DNA of 64,000 bases from Holacanthus passer (GCA_025331565.1 JAFREQ010000011.1:11428001-11492000); one strand, 5' to 3'; counted from the first letter of the stretch, positions 25,705 through 40,600 are shown. The notes: generated by a model not told the origin, from the letters alone. Made by a program: numbers and translations.

Positions 25705-26589
25705 TCTTAAGAAGCAACCACAAATTCCCTTTGAAGATGTCACAGTAAACCTGACCTTGTGGAAAGCAGAGGACATTTAACCCCTGGGACACATAAGCTC
25801 AGCATCTGGTCTGAGGTTGACACAGTGGGGAGCGGCTACCCATAGAGGAAAAAGGGCCAGAGATGCTGAGAAAGTGGCTGGTGCATCCCGGAGGTCAGCA
25901 GGGGAGCTCAACAGATGTATGCTATAGTTCAGAGATGGGATCTAAAATGCATGAAGGCATGTGCTTTAATCTGAGCTTTGATTTCAGAGCGCTGTACTCT
26001 GGTTGTTCCTATTTACAAATAACACGTTGCCGTGCTAATTTAAGCGCCGTCAACTAATGAGGAGGAGAAGAGGGTGAACAGCAGAGGACATCTGGCAACT
26101 GGTTCTGGAGGCGAAGCATTTTTATTCAGTATGAACTCTCCATGCTCTTTCTTCTTTTAATGGTGTGTGTAGACTCACCTTGCCTCATCTCCACCTCTCG
26201 TCATCTTAAAAGGTGAAGCATGTAAGATCCTCCTTTGTGACTCCCAAGAGCACAGCAAGGTGTGTCCATCAAAACTGGGTATAGCAAAGGTCTGCACTGC
26301 GTGTTAGATGACCACTGAGCACAGATGCTAAATGACTATTGATGTACAGGACATTGTAAAACCTTTTGTAAAACAATTAATTCAAGTAACTACTGAAATG
26401 GAGGGCACATTGCACTTGTGCTTTTTCCAGATTCTAATACATAGTTATTCTAATGTTATTCACAAACATAGACACATAACATGCCAGTCAGACTCTACTA
26501 ATACCATGTAACCCATCTTGGTTTAGTGTGTTTGGATTTACTAAATAGATCTACACATAAAGTCGGCCAACTGAGGCTGATGAGAATGT

Positions 26590-26825
26590 CATTAGTTTTG
26601 CAGCCATTAGTCTTAAACCAAAGAATCTGACAAGCTGAAAGTTTCCCTGATGATGGTGCGAGATAAAAGACCAGGGGACCAAGCTTATGACAGTTCATCC
26701 TGTATGGATAATAAACTTCTGCACAAAATTTCATGGCAAAATAGTTTTTGAGTTATTTCAGTCTGGAGCAAAATGCTGGAGCAACCAACCAACTGACTGA
26801 CAAACAAACAGGAAATCGGGAAAAT
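26590..26825 (+). repeat. Degenerate teleost interspersed repeat (SINE/LINE-tail-like)
   Basis: Carries gatgatggtgcgagataaaagaccagggga, ttcatcctgtatgg, gcacaaaatttcatggcaa and gagttatttcagtctggagcaaa followed by accaaccaactgactgac, all in this order. From memory this order is diagnostic of an abundant teleost repeat whose 3' part reads 'aaaatttcatggcaa...tatttcagtctggacc'. Family name not assigned. Confidence 0.6.
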
Positions 26826-27339
26826 CATTTTTAAAAAGTAAGATGTTTGATAGAGACCTTGATCCATCTGTTATAAACTGAATTCCATTTTCACGTTACA
26901 TGTTTGTATTACCTCTAGTTTTAACACAATTTTATTTGTCACTTTTTGCATCGCAGTCTTTTTGTCGCAAACACATATGACTGACTCGTGACTGATCAAA
27001 AGCAGTTTCATGTCAGCTGGCTCTCGCCAAAAGAACGTGGCGGCGCGCATTCATAGGAAAAGTGTTAAGTCATCTTTGTGTGCTGTTGAACCTGATGTGT
27101 TACATCAACGAAGCGGTCCAGCCTTTTGAACAGCTTTGAATGGATTTCTGAAAACAATGGGAGCCTGTGACTTCTGGGAGGTCAGGCTAACCTGCACAAC
27201 AATATAAGAGCTCATAACTTTCTTAACTGTGCTAAATACATAAGTGGATTTAGACTTTTCCAAGGCAGGGCGAGAAAAAAATAAAGCTAGCCTGTTCATT
27301 TTAAACTGCACGAATATCCTCTCCTTTTCCTGAGGCTGT

Positions 27340-27665
27340 TTGTCATAAACTCATTGTTTTGTCTTTGTTTTGTGTCATTCAGTCATTGTTTCCTGTTTTA
27401 TTTTGTAATACTCATCTCTCCTCTTGTTTCAGTAACACTACTTCCTGCTCTTGTGTTTCTCACCTTTGGGATTGTTGATTGAAAGTCTGACCACCTGCTG
27501 ATTTTGATTCTTGCCTGCTCCCTGTTGGATTTGTTTTGGAGCCCCTTTTCTGGATGTGACCATCGCCTCCCTCTCAATGTCATAAGCCTTTCAACCTTTA
27601 TTTGTCCTAATAAATTCATTCAATCTGCACCAGCTCCATCTTCATCGTCTGTGTTTGGGTCCTAC
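27340..27665 (+). repeat. Probable retroelement 3' tail fragment
   Basis: T/C-rich sequence ending in aataaattcattcaatctgcac and tgtttgggtcctacc. This resembles the 3' ends of repeats I recall from other teleost genomes. Boundaries are approximate. Confidence 0.4.
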
Positions 27666-27779
27666 CTCTTATTTCCCTGTACCCTGTGAGCGTGCATGAT
27701 ATACATACATCCTCACAAAAAACATCTGTCTAATCTTCACTTTATCATCTTCAGTGAGATCAAACTCAAAACGATCTGC

Positions 27780-28300
27780 TTTTGTAGACCGAGGGTCTTT
27801 TCCAAGGAGCTTCCATGGAGCTTGATTCGTGGCCTCCTGCCCGTCCTCCGCGGACCCACAGCCCCCGCCATTTTCATAATTAGGAGAAAGGGGAAGAAAG
27901 GATCTCATCACAGACCACTACACCCATTCAGTTTATTTTGCTGAGCCCTGCTGGAAGATGCTGCAATCAAACTCAATTAAGGTCAATCTTCCAGTGCATT
28001 CATCGTTTTGGGGAAGAGCTGCCAGTCACTGTGTGATTATCCAAAGCAGCATGGCCCACTCATGGATGAGCAAGAAATAGCCATGCTGTGGAAATGATGC
28101 GGTTATGCAATTACCTGAGAGCTGGTTTCAGGGAGATGGAGCTCTGTGTAGGACTATAGGCGGTCCGCTGAAGGTTTATTAATGCCTTGTGAATCGAGTG
28201 TGGCGGTGACTCACATTCACACTGTGTGAACGTCAGCTAACACTGATGTCACTCGACATGGTGCCTTGGGGGCTACAGGCATGAGTCAGTTTGAAGGTGT
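27780..28300. other. Possible conserved non-coding (enhancer-like) block
   Basis: About 0.5 kb without tandem or interspersed repeat character. It contains homeobox/POU-like words (cataattagg, caattaaggtcaa, gttatgcaattac) and balanced composition, set within AT-rich repeat-bearing sequence. There is no open frame of note. Conservation cannot be judged from one sequence. Confidence 0.2.
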
Positions 28301-29285
28301 TAAAGAAAATGACATGCCAGCTCAGTTGATCAGGTTTGTTTACATGAATAACATTAGTAAATAATAAGAAGAATATGATCCCTTGCAAAATATAATAATT
28401 ATTTTTTATTGAACAATATGAGTATTGCTCTCACTTTATGATTAAATATTTATTTGGTTTTTAATGCACTTTTTTAAAATTCAGAATTATTAATAAATTA
28501 ATAGAGGCTGAGATCTTATATTCATTTGATTTTCAATAATAGGGAATGAAAATGCTTTCTCCTCCCCAACAACAGCTAAAGAGAATATTCAAGTGTAGAT
28601 TTAGGTCAAGAGAGTGTTTTATAACCTAACATATCCTTCAAAATGTATAATATAATAATATGTATAATAATACATATATATAAATATATATGTATTTTTT
28701 GTTATTAATGGTTTAAATAAAAATTATTTTTATGCAATTTAACAAAACAAGCAACTTTCTTAACTCTGTCTTTCTTAATCATGGAAATAGTAATTTGACA
28801 GACCTAACTTGAGGTTTTCTTGCTAGATTCCTTAGGGAGCTTTCAACTCTATCACACTGTCTTCATCAGTGGATAGAGTTTTTTTCAGTTGTCAGAGAGA
28901 TGCATCCTTGATGTGCAAACTGTTTTTTAACTAGAATCATCACTCAGGGAAACATCACCTCATTTCATTTTGCAGAAGATGATTTCATTTGAACTTAAAT
29001 TACCAACAGGACACATCATTTGAAAACAAAACAGCATATTGTCAGCAAGTGTAAATGTTACGTAACGATGCAGTAAGCTGGAGTAATCAGGGAGTTTCTG
29101 AAGCATTTATCAAGAGGAGACATCTGCCATACTCAGGGAATAGTTTGTTATTCTCTCCAGACTTCAATCATCTGAGAAAGTTTTTACAGAAGAAGTTCAC
29201 AAAGTGTCCCCTCTCCTACACACATAAACACATACTTGGGCCACCTGCCCATCCTCCTCTTTAGCCATCAAAGAGCCTGAACTGT

Positions 29286-29288
<3 letters not shown>

Positions 29289-29333
<45 letters not shown>
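29289..29333. repeat. (AC)n microsatellite
   Basis: About 22 perfect AC repeats. Confidence 0.97.
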
Positions 29334-29337
<4 letters not shown>

Positions 29338-31496
29338 AGTCCTGAGCATTATTCCTCTCTGCGGGAGGAATTCCCTGAAGGAGCCTGGCTGCTCCACGAG
29401 GGAGCTGAAACATAGAGAGGGAAGAGGGTCAGGGTGTAACAGAGCGTCGGCAGCATAAAGATGAAGAAGAAAAACAGTATAGGATAAAAGTCTCCAAAAT
29501 ACTTCTGTAGTTTAGTTGGCTTGCAATGAAAATAATTTGTCCCTTACATATGGACTAAAAATTTTACATTCCAGAAATTCAGAATGAAAGATTTCTGCTA
29601 TTGTTTTGTGTTCCCACAAAGTACAAAGTACAGTTGTCAGCTTCTCCTTTAGCTCATCAAATTTTTACTGACTCCTTATCAAATTTCACCTCTTTTCCAG
29701 CTGCTTGGTCTCAGCTTGGGGAACCACTACATGCACCTGCAGGGATCATGAAGAGCTCATGTGACGAGGAAGTCCCACAAGAGTCTTCTGCTACAGAAAG
29801 GAACTCTGTATGAACTGTGTGTGGCCCCACAATTTTATTGATTATTATTTATTATCATTATTATTAATATTATCATATTCATCATTGTATTATTAGCAAT
29901 CTGCATATGATATGTACAGAAATATAAAATCAATATAGGTTCATCAATCATCATCAAAAGAACATTTACACTGAGAGAAGACCCAATTGGTGAATAATTA
30001 GTAAAATAAATTTTCCAAGTTTGTTTTGTGAGAACTGATCGTGCAAGAGTTCCTGTGCATTATGCCAACAAATATTGGTGCTTTAATAAAAGAGGCTAAA
30101 TAATCAATGTAAAAAAACAACAGCAACATAATAACATTCAAACTCAAACCTAAAATCTCCATTCAGATGTTATCAGACTGTTGTCTTAAGGGCCCCATGG
30201 GAAAAATATCCAAAACATTTTTGGAATAATGAGTAAATAATGAAGTAGAAATACCTCATTTTATGAATGCTAAGATTCAATAATACGACTAAACTCTTTC
30301 TAAATGAATGTGCGGATCATAAGTTCCCCAGTTATTGAATTCGGTTTTCCTCTGTTTGGACAGCTGGCCAGAGTTTTCAATGACTTGCCTGCATGAGACA
30401 AGTGCATTAGCAGTGTGGGTTCTCCAGTTCGTCGTGCATTTGCTCGGTGTATAGTCTTAGATGTATTTCCTTTTAGATCCCTGAGGAAAGGAACACAAAC
30501 ATTTCAGACGTAGATAAACATGACACTGTACAGTATGTCCTCTGGATCAGGGTCAGCTTCACCACAATCCACCTGACAGCAGACAAAGCTTCCCTGTTTG
30601 AACTGGCAACGCTGACTTAATTCACAGCAGCTGTTTGTGTACGTACACGGTTAATAGAGTTTTCCATGGAATATGAATTGCACTCTCAAAACAAAACAGC
30701 TCACTCATGCCAACATGACAAATGTGTAGAGTCTGGTGATGTCTCCTCATTATAGGCCGAGCAGGGTCAGCCCTACATCACTGCTACTAATGAATAGACA
30801 GGCCGGAATTACAGCCCGGGTCATGAACTGTGGAAGACAAGTAAAACAACACAAGACACACTTCTAACAAACGCTGTGTTAGATATTGTGAGGTGATGTG
30901 AAATTATTCTGAAATCAGATAACGGATGGAGACTCCTCATGTTCAAACCCACATGTCCAGTTTATTTTGTCATCATAACCTTCTCATACTTGTACTGTCA
31001 CATGCAGTAATGTCAGTTTTCTGCAGTTTGTCTCATGATGTAACTGAGTTCTTGTTTTTAGTTTCCATTTAGTTTCCATTTCTTGTTTTTAATTTCAACA
31101 ACAACCTATATGTTTCCACATTTTGGGCTTCCCCCTACATCAGAGGAAACTTTTAAACAAAGTTCAAAGAAAGCGGGGGCTGTTGAACTTGAACTTTAGA
31201 GCCATGGCTCTTGAGACATTGTCCATTATTAGTGATTATATTGTTTATGTAATAAATGAACGCCAAGTAAACAACTTTAAATGTTCTTTTATGATATAAT
31301 ATCAATAAATAGCTACTGTTGTGTACATTACAGAAAGTCGCGAAATAAAATCTTAATATTTATGTTAAATGGTTCTGCAAAAATTGAATTGTGTTTTACT
31401 GATGACATTATTGATAATGTGAATCTTCCTCCTTCCTCTTTCTTGTTTGCATCCCAAGTTGACTCTGTACTAGATAAAGAAAATATATAGCACATA

Positions 31497-31500
<4 letters not shown>

Positions 31501-31534
<34 letters not shown>
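31501..31534. repeat. (TG)n microsatellite
   Basis: Seventeen perfect TG repeats. Confidence 0.97.
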
Positions 31535-31535
<1 letters not shown>

Positions 31536-33819
31536 ATTCCAGATGAGTCTCTTGTGCAAACTGCAGCAATTTCTAACAAAAATATGCAAACGCAGTAAAT
31601 TGAAATGATTTATAATGACGATTTGAAGATGGAGTTGTTTCAGCTCTAATTTAGCTTCATTCTCATTGTGTTGCATGTGCTTTTTTAGCTAATGATAACA
31701 AGCCAGCTACTACTTTATTTGCTGTTTTCTCCTGTTAAAGTATGATTCAAGCTGCTGTTTGACGGTTGTTCATTTAATCAGACAAGTCATTAAATTTTCA
31801 GATATTATTGTCTGATATCTTATCAGTGGCTGCAGCTCAGCAATGATAATATATTTTTGAAAGTGTTCTGCTTCCTTTCCTGTCGCAGAAAACTAGAATA
31901 AAACTAGGTGAAATGTAAAAGACAAGGCATAATGTCACTCGGCCATTATTTAACTTTAGTGACCACCATCCAGCACTGAATTCACACAGACAGGAACTTA
32001 AAGGCCCGTTTCTGTGGCATAAACAGTGTATTCGCTGAAATCCTGTCACATTCTCTATACATTCGGGACATTGTGCACATACGCACATGCCAACCCCATC
32101 CGCTCACAGTTTCATTCAGCGTGACCACCGACTGTGTTATGCAAAACGGCTTAGTCAACTGACACAGATTCTGGTAAGCTGAGCCAGTGCCATGTGAAAA
32201 CTGAGTAGGCATTCACAAGTGTCCCTGTGAGACAGTGGGCACAGTTCATTTTGTGCTGCGGTATTAATCAACAGGGGGATCAAAGCTGTCATTCTGCTAC
32301 TACAGGGTGAGTTCATGCGTTTGGCTGTCACTCAACAGGAGACCTGGGGAAGAGCTGGCATCCTTCCTTCCCACGCCACCTGCTGTGAGGTGAGAAATCC
32401 TGAAATCCTGCAGTGATATGGGAGGATTTCTTCAGGAAAAACAAGTGGAAGTGATTCAAAGGAACCTCTAGCTGTACCATTGTGACTGTTGTATTATTAC
32501 ACAACAGCAGTGATGTTAATCCCTCCTCTCCAGCCTGTGCCCCGCAGCCCTGAGGACATCACCATGTCACTGTGAGACAGGCAGAGCCGCACAGAAAACT
32601 ACAACCACAGCAAGATGGAGGAGACACTTCATCCGACAAGCAATTAAACATAAAACGCACTTCAGTTATCAGCATAAACACACATTAAACATCATGAATG
32701 TACAATAAGAAAGTGACTGTTTTTAGAGCAAATATTTAATATTCTAACGAAATTTTGATCTGCTCAATGACAATTATAATGAATTTTTTGTAGCATTTTT
32801 AAAATTTTATTTAATATGACTAGTTGAAGAAATACCTTCTACCTTCTAAAAGTGACACTGCCCCCTAGTGATGAGAATGAGAGTACATTTTTGCTCTTAA
32901 AACACCTGTAAAATACAAAAGGGATATCTACATAAGGCATATGAAATTTAAAAAAAAAAGCAGATTATATATATTAGCTCTATAATAAAGCCTCTCATTG
33001 AAACCTGACACTGGAATTTTACATTTGATTTTCTGTCCTAATTGTTAAAATGAATGAGAAGCGAAAGACAATGAAATTCACCTCCACGAGATCTATTCAC
33101 AAGAAGGCTGTGAAATTCTTTTAATTCAGGACTAAACAGGTGACAGGAGCTTCTGTATCTTTGTGGCTTCACACACCAGTCTGTCCTCGAGATTTTCCTC
33201 AGTTCTCAACAACAGAAAGAAGTAATGACCTGAGCAAACATAGCAAAGAGTCTGTAGTTCATATTCAAAAACACTGGCACTGAAAAGAGAGCTGATGAAA
33301 CATGGCAGCCATTAAGCCTCAGGAAAGAGGATATGAAGGCAGCCAAAGAGGGCCTGGCAGAAATAATGGACACATATAGTGGTGGCTGAGAGATGGAAAT
33401 ACGGGATAGCAGGGAAGAGTTGTCTACATTTAGGTTGATGTTGAAGACTGACATCTCACCTTGATGATTGACCCCTTGTAAAAAGCCAGATCAGGACCGA
33501 TCATGTATGGATCAGGTGAGAGAGATACAAGCATGGAGAGCACAATATCATCACCACACTAATACCCTGACAAATCTCTAAAATATGATCCGGCATCTTG
33601 CATCAACATCTTCAGTTATCAATCAATTTAGAACATTTTGTCTTCATTGACCTCAGATTAAATAATTTTGGGGTTTGGACTGTTGGTCGGACAAAACAAG
33701 ACATTTAAAAGTGTCACTCTGAGCTCTGGATAATTGTGACGGCATTTCACAAATTCTTCTAACATTTTACAAACCTAACAATAAATAATTAAGAAAATAA
33801 CCAGGAGATTAATCCAAGT

Positions 33820-33955
33820 ACATTTTCCTGATGATGCTCACATACATTTTTACTGAAGTAACACTGTCAACTTGTTCTTGTAACAGAATATTTTACAGTG
33901 TGCTATTAGTACTTTCACTTAAGTATAGGATCAGAATACTTCCTCCATCACTGAC
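33820..33955 (+). repeat. Fragment of the abundant teleost 'acttaagtat' repeat
   Basis: Contains ttcttgtaacagaatattttacagtgtgctattagtactttcacttaagtataggatcagaatacttcctccatcactgac in pieces. From memory this matches the 3' end of a very common teleost element (usual form: cttgtaacggagtattttta, acttaagtatgggatctgaatacttcttccacc). The rest of the element is missing or eroded. Confidence 0.75.
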
Positions 33956-34423
33956 TGAGGCTGAAGCTGTCAAGTCTGAGGGATACTGAAACATTATTAA
34001 CATGAAATTAACTCCAAGTCACAAATCAACCTGCAGCTCAGTAGAGTCTTCTAATAACACAAACCTGAGAGAATGACCACACACAATGGTCAGGTAACTG
34101 GAAGATTGACAGCTTGCTCTCAAGCTCTCAGACCACATTGACCTTCAGATATTGATCTTAAGAGTTCATTAACGCCAATCACACTTGTTACACAGCCCAG
34201 TAATTGTGACAGAGCCCGTGTGTTGCAAAAGTAAAAGCCTTGAGTCCCACATCACAACATTATGAGTGAAAAGTTGCTTGGCACTGAATCATTCAATCAC
34301 CTGTTACATCAGTATGCAACTCTGTATCTAGAGTTTGTATTCCCTTTTTGTTATTCTTCTCAGAACAAGATGTAACGGGAGAAAACATCTTGCAGACAAG
34401 CATTGTTAAGTACAAAGGTCAAG

Positions 34424-34429
34424 TTTAAT
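34424..34429 (-). terminator. rbm5: Candidate poly(A) signal of rbm5
   Basis: ATTAAA on the minus strand, about 265 bp beyond the rbm5 stop codon. It is the best signal found in the expected place, but not proven. Confidence 0.35.
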
Positions 34430-34691
34430 TGTCACATTGATTCTTTCAGTTTTCACAGAAACAAAACCTCAACAGCTCCACATAATCTTATATACAAAAC
34501 ACTATACAACATAACTGAAAACATTTTGGATGACAAAATATGTAGCTAAATAAAACAAAACTACATTTTATATACATTGTGAAGATAGAAATTACGGTTT
34601 AAATCTGTACAGGGTTTTTTTTCACAGTAGGGTCATTTGGCCACAAAATGAATATTTCCTGGTTCAGTCCGATTACTCTTCACCCTCCAGT

Positions 34692-37600
34692 TCACTCTAT
34701 CTCAGTGAAGCGCGAGAACATGGCCTTACGAACAGCATCCTTGTAGGTGTCAGATGCTGAGAGTTCGTACGAGCTTCCTTTAACGCCCAAGCCTGTGCCC
34801 TTGGTCCTTAATGAAGCCTGTGGGGAGAAGCAGAGACAGTCATTAGAGGAGGCAGATTGGACACAGGTCGCCCTCAGGTAACAGTGTTAATTGCTTCGTG
34901 AGTGAAAAAGAACACGCTGACGTGCGTATTCCATCTGTCAGGAGCCGGTGGGGAGATGAGAGTGATAATTTGAAGAATAAAAGAATTCTTGTGTGCTTCC
35001 TCACCGAGATGGGAACGGTGATGCCCTGTTGGTGGCGCCCAAGACCTTTGCCTTCCTGCCAGCCCATCGCTTGCAACATTTTGTTCCCGATATTATCACT
35101 CGTTAGGCCGTCTTTGGTGGGCTGTTCATAGCATCTGTTAAAAGTGAAAGACAGGTGATATTAAAAGTGTAAAAAATTAAATGCATTGATCATCCACTTC
35201 TGAAATATCACAGATGGTTTGCAGGGAATTATTTAACTTTTACATTGTTGGTGCTGGCGGTTGATAGAATTTCTTCTTCGCCGCAGGAGGTTCAGGAACA
35301 CCATACTTCTCCCTTCTCTCTGCAGCTCTGTCTCTGTATTTAAGCTGTTAAAACAACCAAGAAACTTAATTCAATGTGTCCCTCATTGCAAAAATCACTG
35401 ATGGATATAAATTCTTGATCCAAATACCTCAGTTTCTTTCCTCTCCAGCTCCTCCAGCTCAGCTTCTGTGAGTTTTGATCTTCTTTGAATTTCCAAGTTT
35501 TGCTAAAACAATTGAAAAAGCAACTTTAATTGCCGAGTCATACGCAAAGTAAATATCATATTCACAACATATTAAAGACAGTGTAAGATCAATAAGATCT
35601 TTCTATTTTGCAATGAAGCTTTATATATTGAACAGATGGCAGCCCAAAATATCCCAAAATATCATAGCTACTTGCAGATTAAAACGCCTGCTGTTTCACC
35701 ATCCTCACCTTGTGGAGGTCAGAGAGCTGCTGGTGACGCAGCAGAGCCTCTTTGGTGGGGAACTGCCGTCGACACAGCAGGCAAACCATCTTCTTCCAGT
35801 CTGTTATTTTTCCCTCTTCGTGCACTGCTTTATCTGAGCCACTCTCCTCTGTGTCACCTTCTCCATTGTAAGCAGCAACCAAACCACTCTGGAATATGAA
35901 AATGGATAAAAGCTCAGGTGTTATGCTATTTATTTTAATTAATAACTGTGGAGAGGGCACATAAAGGCAAAGACATGAACAAACCTTAGCTGAAGTGTCC
36001 TGCTCTGTGATCTTGAATTGTTCGGTCATGAGAGATGGCATGTCAAAGGCTCCCATTTGCTAAAAGGAAGCAACAAACTTCATCAACAAATAACACACAC
36101 AAAAGACTTATGACACAGTCATAGTCTATCTATCAAAGTCTATGCAGAGTTAGTTATGATGTGAGTCATTTTGAGGATATCACATTTGATGTCAACTAAA
36201 GAGCAAGGTGGATTTGACTTTATCTCTCAGTCTATATTCATACTGTTTCTATGCCATGTTACTAATCCAAAGCAAAACACACTCAGGCCTACTTGTGACT
36301 TGTCACTAAATACCTTTTTCTCAAAGAGGAAGAAACCAGCGTCGGCAGCTGCAGACTCTTTCCTGTCCTCCTCCTTGGACGGTCCTAAGCCTTGGAAACT
36401 GCTCTTAAAACTTTCTTTTTGCTTATTGAAGCTTTTTGCCCAACGTGCCATGTCCTTAGCGATCTGCCGTTGTGTTAAGAACATTCATCGTTCAACATTC
36501 ATTCATCATTTAAATGGCAAGATATGAGCCATACAGAAATAAAAAAAAAATGGCATTTAACAATCACCTGCTGTGCAGACTTGCTTTTGGGCTTCTCTTT
36601 TTTGTCTCTGGGCTCTTTGGACACTTGCTCTGTGTTTGTGTCTGATTCTGGTGCAGGGACGTACGTCCGCTTTTCACTGTCCCAGTAAAGGTACTGCTGC
36701 ATCTCGCAGTTATAATAGTACTATTGATGACAAGCATATGACAAATGTATAAAATATATTGGATAGAATAAATGACATACAAATGCATAGTGTTTGGCAT
36801 TATATTCTGTACAAACAGTAAGAACACAGGTTACGTACCTGGCTGCTGGGATCATAGTACAGGCCGGTCTGTGGGTCGTAATAGTAACCTGAAGCCTCAT
36901 CATACTGGTATGTGGAGGTGTCAGGGGCAACTACAGCTACAAAAAGATGCACATATGAACCAAAATATGCTTTATAAATCACATTAAATTGATCTCAGGT
37001 TGATCTATTCATTCACATAGAGAGGGGCCATGTAGTAGCTAACTAACTGACCTGTTGTATTAGCAGCCGGGGCAGCACAGACGGTAGTTGCAGCAGTGGA
37101 AGCTGCTGCTGTTACCAGTGATGCAGTGCAGACACTGACAGTCTCTTGTGATGCATCAGCGGTCCTCACAAATTGATGTGACTGAGACTGAAGGACAAAA
37201 AACACAATTGACATTTGCATCCACCACCAACCCCAGAGTGGTAAATTAGAAATAACTGCTTGTATTGGCAGTACATAAATGCCATGTTAATAGACTGTCT
37301 ACCTGTATGGCAGGCTGGCTGATGATGACAGGCTGGTAAAGCTGAGCTGCCTGGGATATGACAACACCTGTGGCTGCGGGGATCAAGGTCTTAATTTCTG
37401 GAGCAGCTAAAGACAGTTGGAAGTGATCAAATTAGCAAACTTAGTCTTAACATAAAAATCTGTCAAAATATCTACGAGTGACTGACGGCTCTTATTACCT
37501 CCAAGTAATCCATCTCCAGCGACAGGAGCCAATCCTTCAGGCTGCTGCTGCCATACTTGATGATTCTTTCCCTGCATCAGAGGAAAAAAACAATATGTTA

Positions 37601-40600
37601 ATCATTAGTCTTCCTTGTTAATGTCACTGTCACAATAAAGTAGACTGAACTGACCTGTGTTTGCTGTGCATAGGCCTCTGGAAGAGTAATGTAGTCAGAG
37701 ATAGCACCTGAACCATGTTGTATCTGCAAGAAAATACAGGGATGAAGTCAGGGGACTTTTACATATAAAAGAACATCTGTTACATTCATGCTCTTGCCAA
37801 ACGAGGTCACACATTGCTGATTAAGCCCATCATTGCCAGGAATCTCTCAGCTATTTTGCAGCATACTGGAGTTGTTCCGATGTTGCTGATTTAATGGCAG
37901 CCCTTCGGACACACAACGACCTTCAGTCTTGCTGGGTCACAATAAAACACAAATGTATCTGCATGCTCGTGCTGAAACACTACGTTCTTTTAGAGAAATC
38001 TCTGTGTGTAACATTTGTTCATATTTACTAGCATCACCTTTAAGCAGTTCAGGTCACAAGTCTTCTCTGACGTGCTTTAATGTCACACCACTTAGTTCAG
38101 GAAATTCTAAGTGCAACAAATTTAAATGACTCAGAAATACAAAATGGAACAAGTAAGAACCTGATACCTGGCTGGATGACCACTGAGCAGCAGCTATGGC
38201 TGTGCTGGCAACAGAGAGTGCGCTGGCTCTGATCCCATCAGGCTGTGCTGAGTCTCTGGAAAGGACACAGAGTGATTAGTTACACCTCATTTTGCAGGAC
38301 ATATAGGAAAATTAGTCATTTAGTTGCTTTAACTAGGCTTACATTTTTTTTCTATTTTTAGTGCCCTACAAACAAATTAATAGAAATACTAACACTATCT
38401 GGGGATGAAACTTCCCACATGGTGCAGACCCAAAAGAGCTAACATGTACTATACTCATAGAAAGCTGAATCAAGCAGTTTGTGTGTATCACTCACTTCCT
38501 AGCACTCTTGGCATAATCCACACCTATTGTTTTTCCATCCAGTTTTAGAGGCGGCTGAAGGCTCTGGAGAACGGTGAGCAGCTGAGAAGCCTCCTATACG
38601 AGAAGTGAAGATGTAAAATTGTCACGTGTGTCCACATCCAAAAGAAAGACTGACTTACATCATGACTACGTACTGACAACAGAAACAACATACCAATGGA
38701 GAGGAGAGCTGCACAAAGGCAAAGCCTCTATTCTGTCCTGTTTGCCTGTCTTTGATGAGGCGGATGTTGCCTGCTGACAAGTTGGCATGGGGGGCCAATA
38801 TATTCAAAATTCCATCAACAGTTGAAAGAGGGGCGATGTTTCTCAAAATGATTGCTGTAAGCAAAATAAGTATGTATGAATGAATGTACAATATGTATAC
38901 TGGAGGAATGTAATTTTTGAATACGTGGTGAAAAACAAACTCACTGTCTCCGCTGTAATCTCCTTGCTGTTGGGAGTCAGCATTTGAGCCACTTAGTCCT
39001 GCTGACTCCTTATCTGTACTCAGCAATGACCAAGTAGAGTGACACATACGTGAACATTAGTCGGTGCAAGGCATGAAAGTATTGAAGGAGTGGAAGATAC
39101 TTGCAGAGAAGACAAACTAAATTTATACTTTTGGAAGTAACAACTCACCAACTTTGGTTGCTCCGCACCTGAAACACTTTAGCTTCTTCCGGAAATTGTA
39201 CACACCACACTGTGATCAGCCGATGTCAATGTCAATCAAAAAGGAAAAACAGACACATTACAGGGCAGTACATAAAGCACACGTTTTACATGGACTTACA
39301 TATTGGTACTTAACACTGTCACATTAGCATAACTGTTATAGCTCATGTTGAGTGCATGTACAATAGGCCTGCTGGTGAAACCTGTACAAAGAAATCGTAA
39401 AAAGAGAAATTAGACTCACCGCAGCACAAAGCCAGTTTTCAACGTTCTGTCTCCTGTTGCTGTAGTGCAGCGCAATGCTTTTCCCCTGGATCACCAACTT
39501 GTTCTGTGAAGTCAAAAGTCACCAATTATTTCAAATTCAAACACATTTAAAGGTAAAGAGGCAGGTGAGGTCCTGCCGCTACCCCACCCCATGAGTGAGA
39601 GCTGGAACGGGAAAGAGTGGCTAGGGCTTACACTCGCTGCTTCGGTAGAGGGAACAGAGGCAGAAAGACAAGTTCAGAGAGAAAGCTGCTGTTCTGAGTA
39701 CAAGTGAATGAGCTCTCAAAAAGAGAAAAGGCTCTGAGTGTTTGGGAACGGAGTGCTGCCAGCTCGTCTCTGTCTCACTCCGGTCTTCGGATTTTAAATG
39801 GAGATGAGAAAATATCCAAGTGACTGAGCTGGAGCAGAATGTGTTATGGATTACTTAGGCCACTCTGTGAACAGGAAGTATAGTCTTCAGGAGAGGCAAA
39901 AGCATGTATGTTGTATATGTTGTCTGCATGTATCTTGGTTAGTATTTGTAACAGAACAGACGTAACCTTCATACAGTGAATCAAGACTGAATTCACAACA
40001 TACAGTTAACTAAGCTGTTGAGAGGCTTTTATTCCATAAAGTTTCGTCAAAAATAAATCAACCAAGTCCTCCAACTAAATACCAACAGTGTTTTAACTCT
40101 GCATAGTGCAAATACTGCACAACCCTCAATGATCAGTGACTCATGTGTCAGTTAATTGGGGCTCTAATCTCCAAGAATAAATCTAAACTTGGTGATTGTT
40201 GAGGCAACCTGATTGGTCTCCATCCATCGGGTAGAATCTTGCAAGCGATAAAACTCCACGAAGGCGAAACCTCGGCTTATACCTAGAGACAGTATTCAAA
40301 TATAGACGGGAGGTGTGTTAGTTAGAATGCTCTGGTGCAACATTCAAACTCACAAAGGGCTTGTATAGTCCAATTTAAATTAAAGTTGTAGTTGGGGAGG
40401 GTGCTTACAAGGTGAAGGGCATGGCGGTACATTTTGTTTACTATAGCACGTAATGTCCGTACAAAAATGGTAGATGTGAAGTTCATACAGTTACCTCCTT
40501 GCCTGGACATCGTATCAACAAAACCAGACAATCTATGTGACACAAAGGATCCTCTGACAATTGTAACATGAAGCTTTTTTCAGAGATATCAAGAAAGGAG

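Larger units (their letters stand above)
25705..29288. other. Intergenic with repeat fragments and possible conserved element
   Basis: No coding gene seen. Contains teleost repeat fragments (about 26590-26825 and 27340-27665), an AT-rich stretch with ATATAT runs around 28350-28750, and a candidate regulatory block at 27780-28300, all listed separately. Confidence 0.6.
29334..34420. other. Intergenic, no gene seen
   Basis: AT-rich, with a (TG)n tract at 31501, a TTATTA-rich stretch at 29835-29900 and a teleost repeat fragment at 33820-33955. No exon-like open frame with matching splice sites. Confidence 0.6.
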
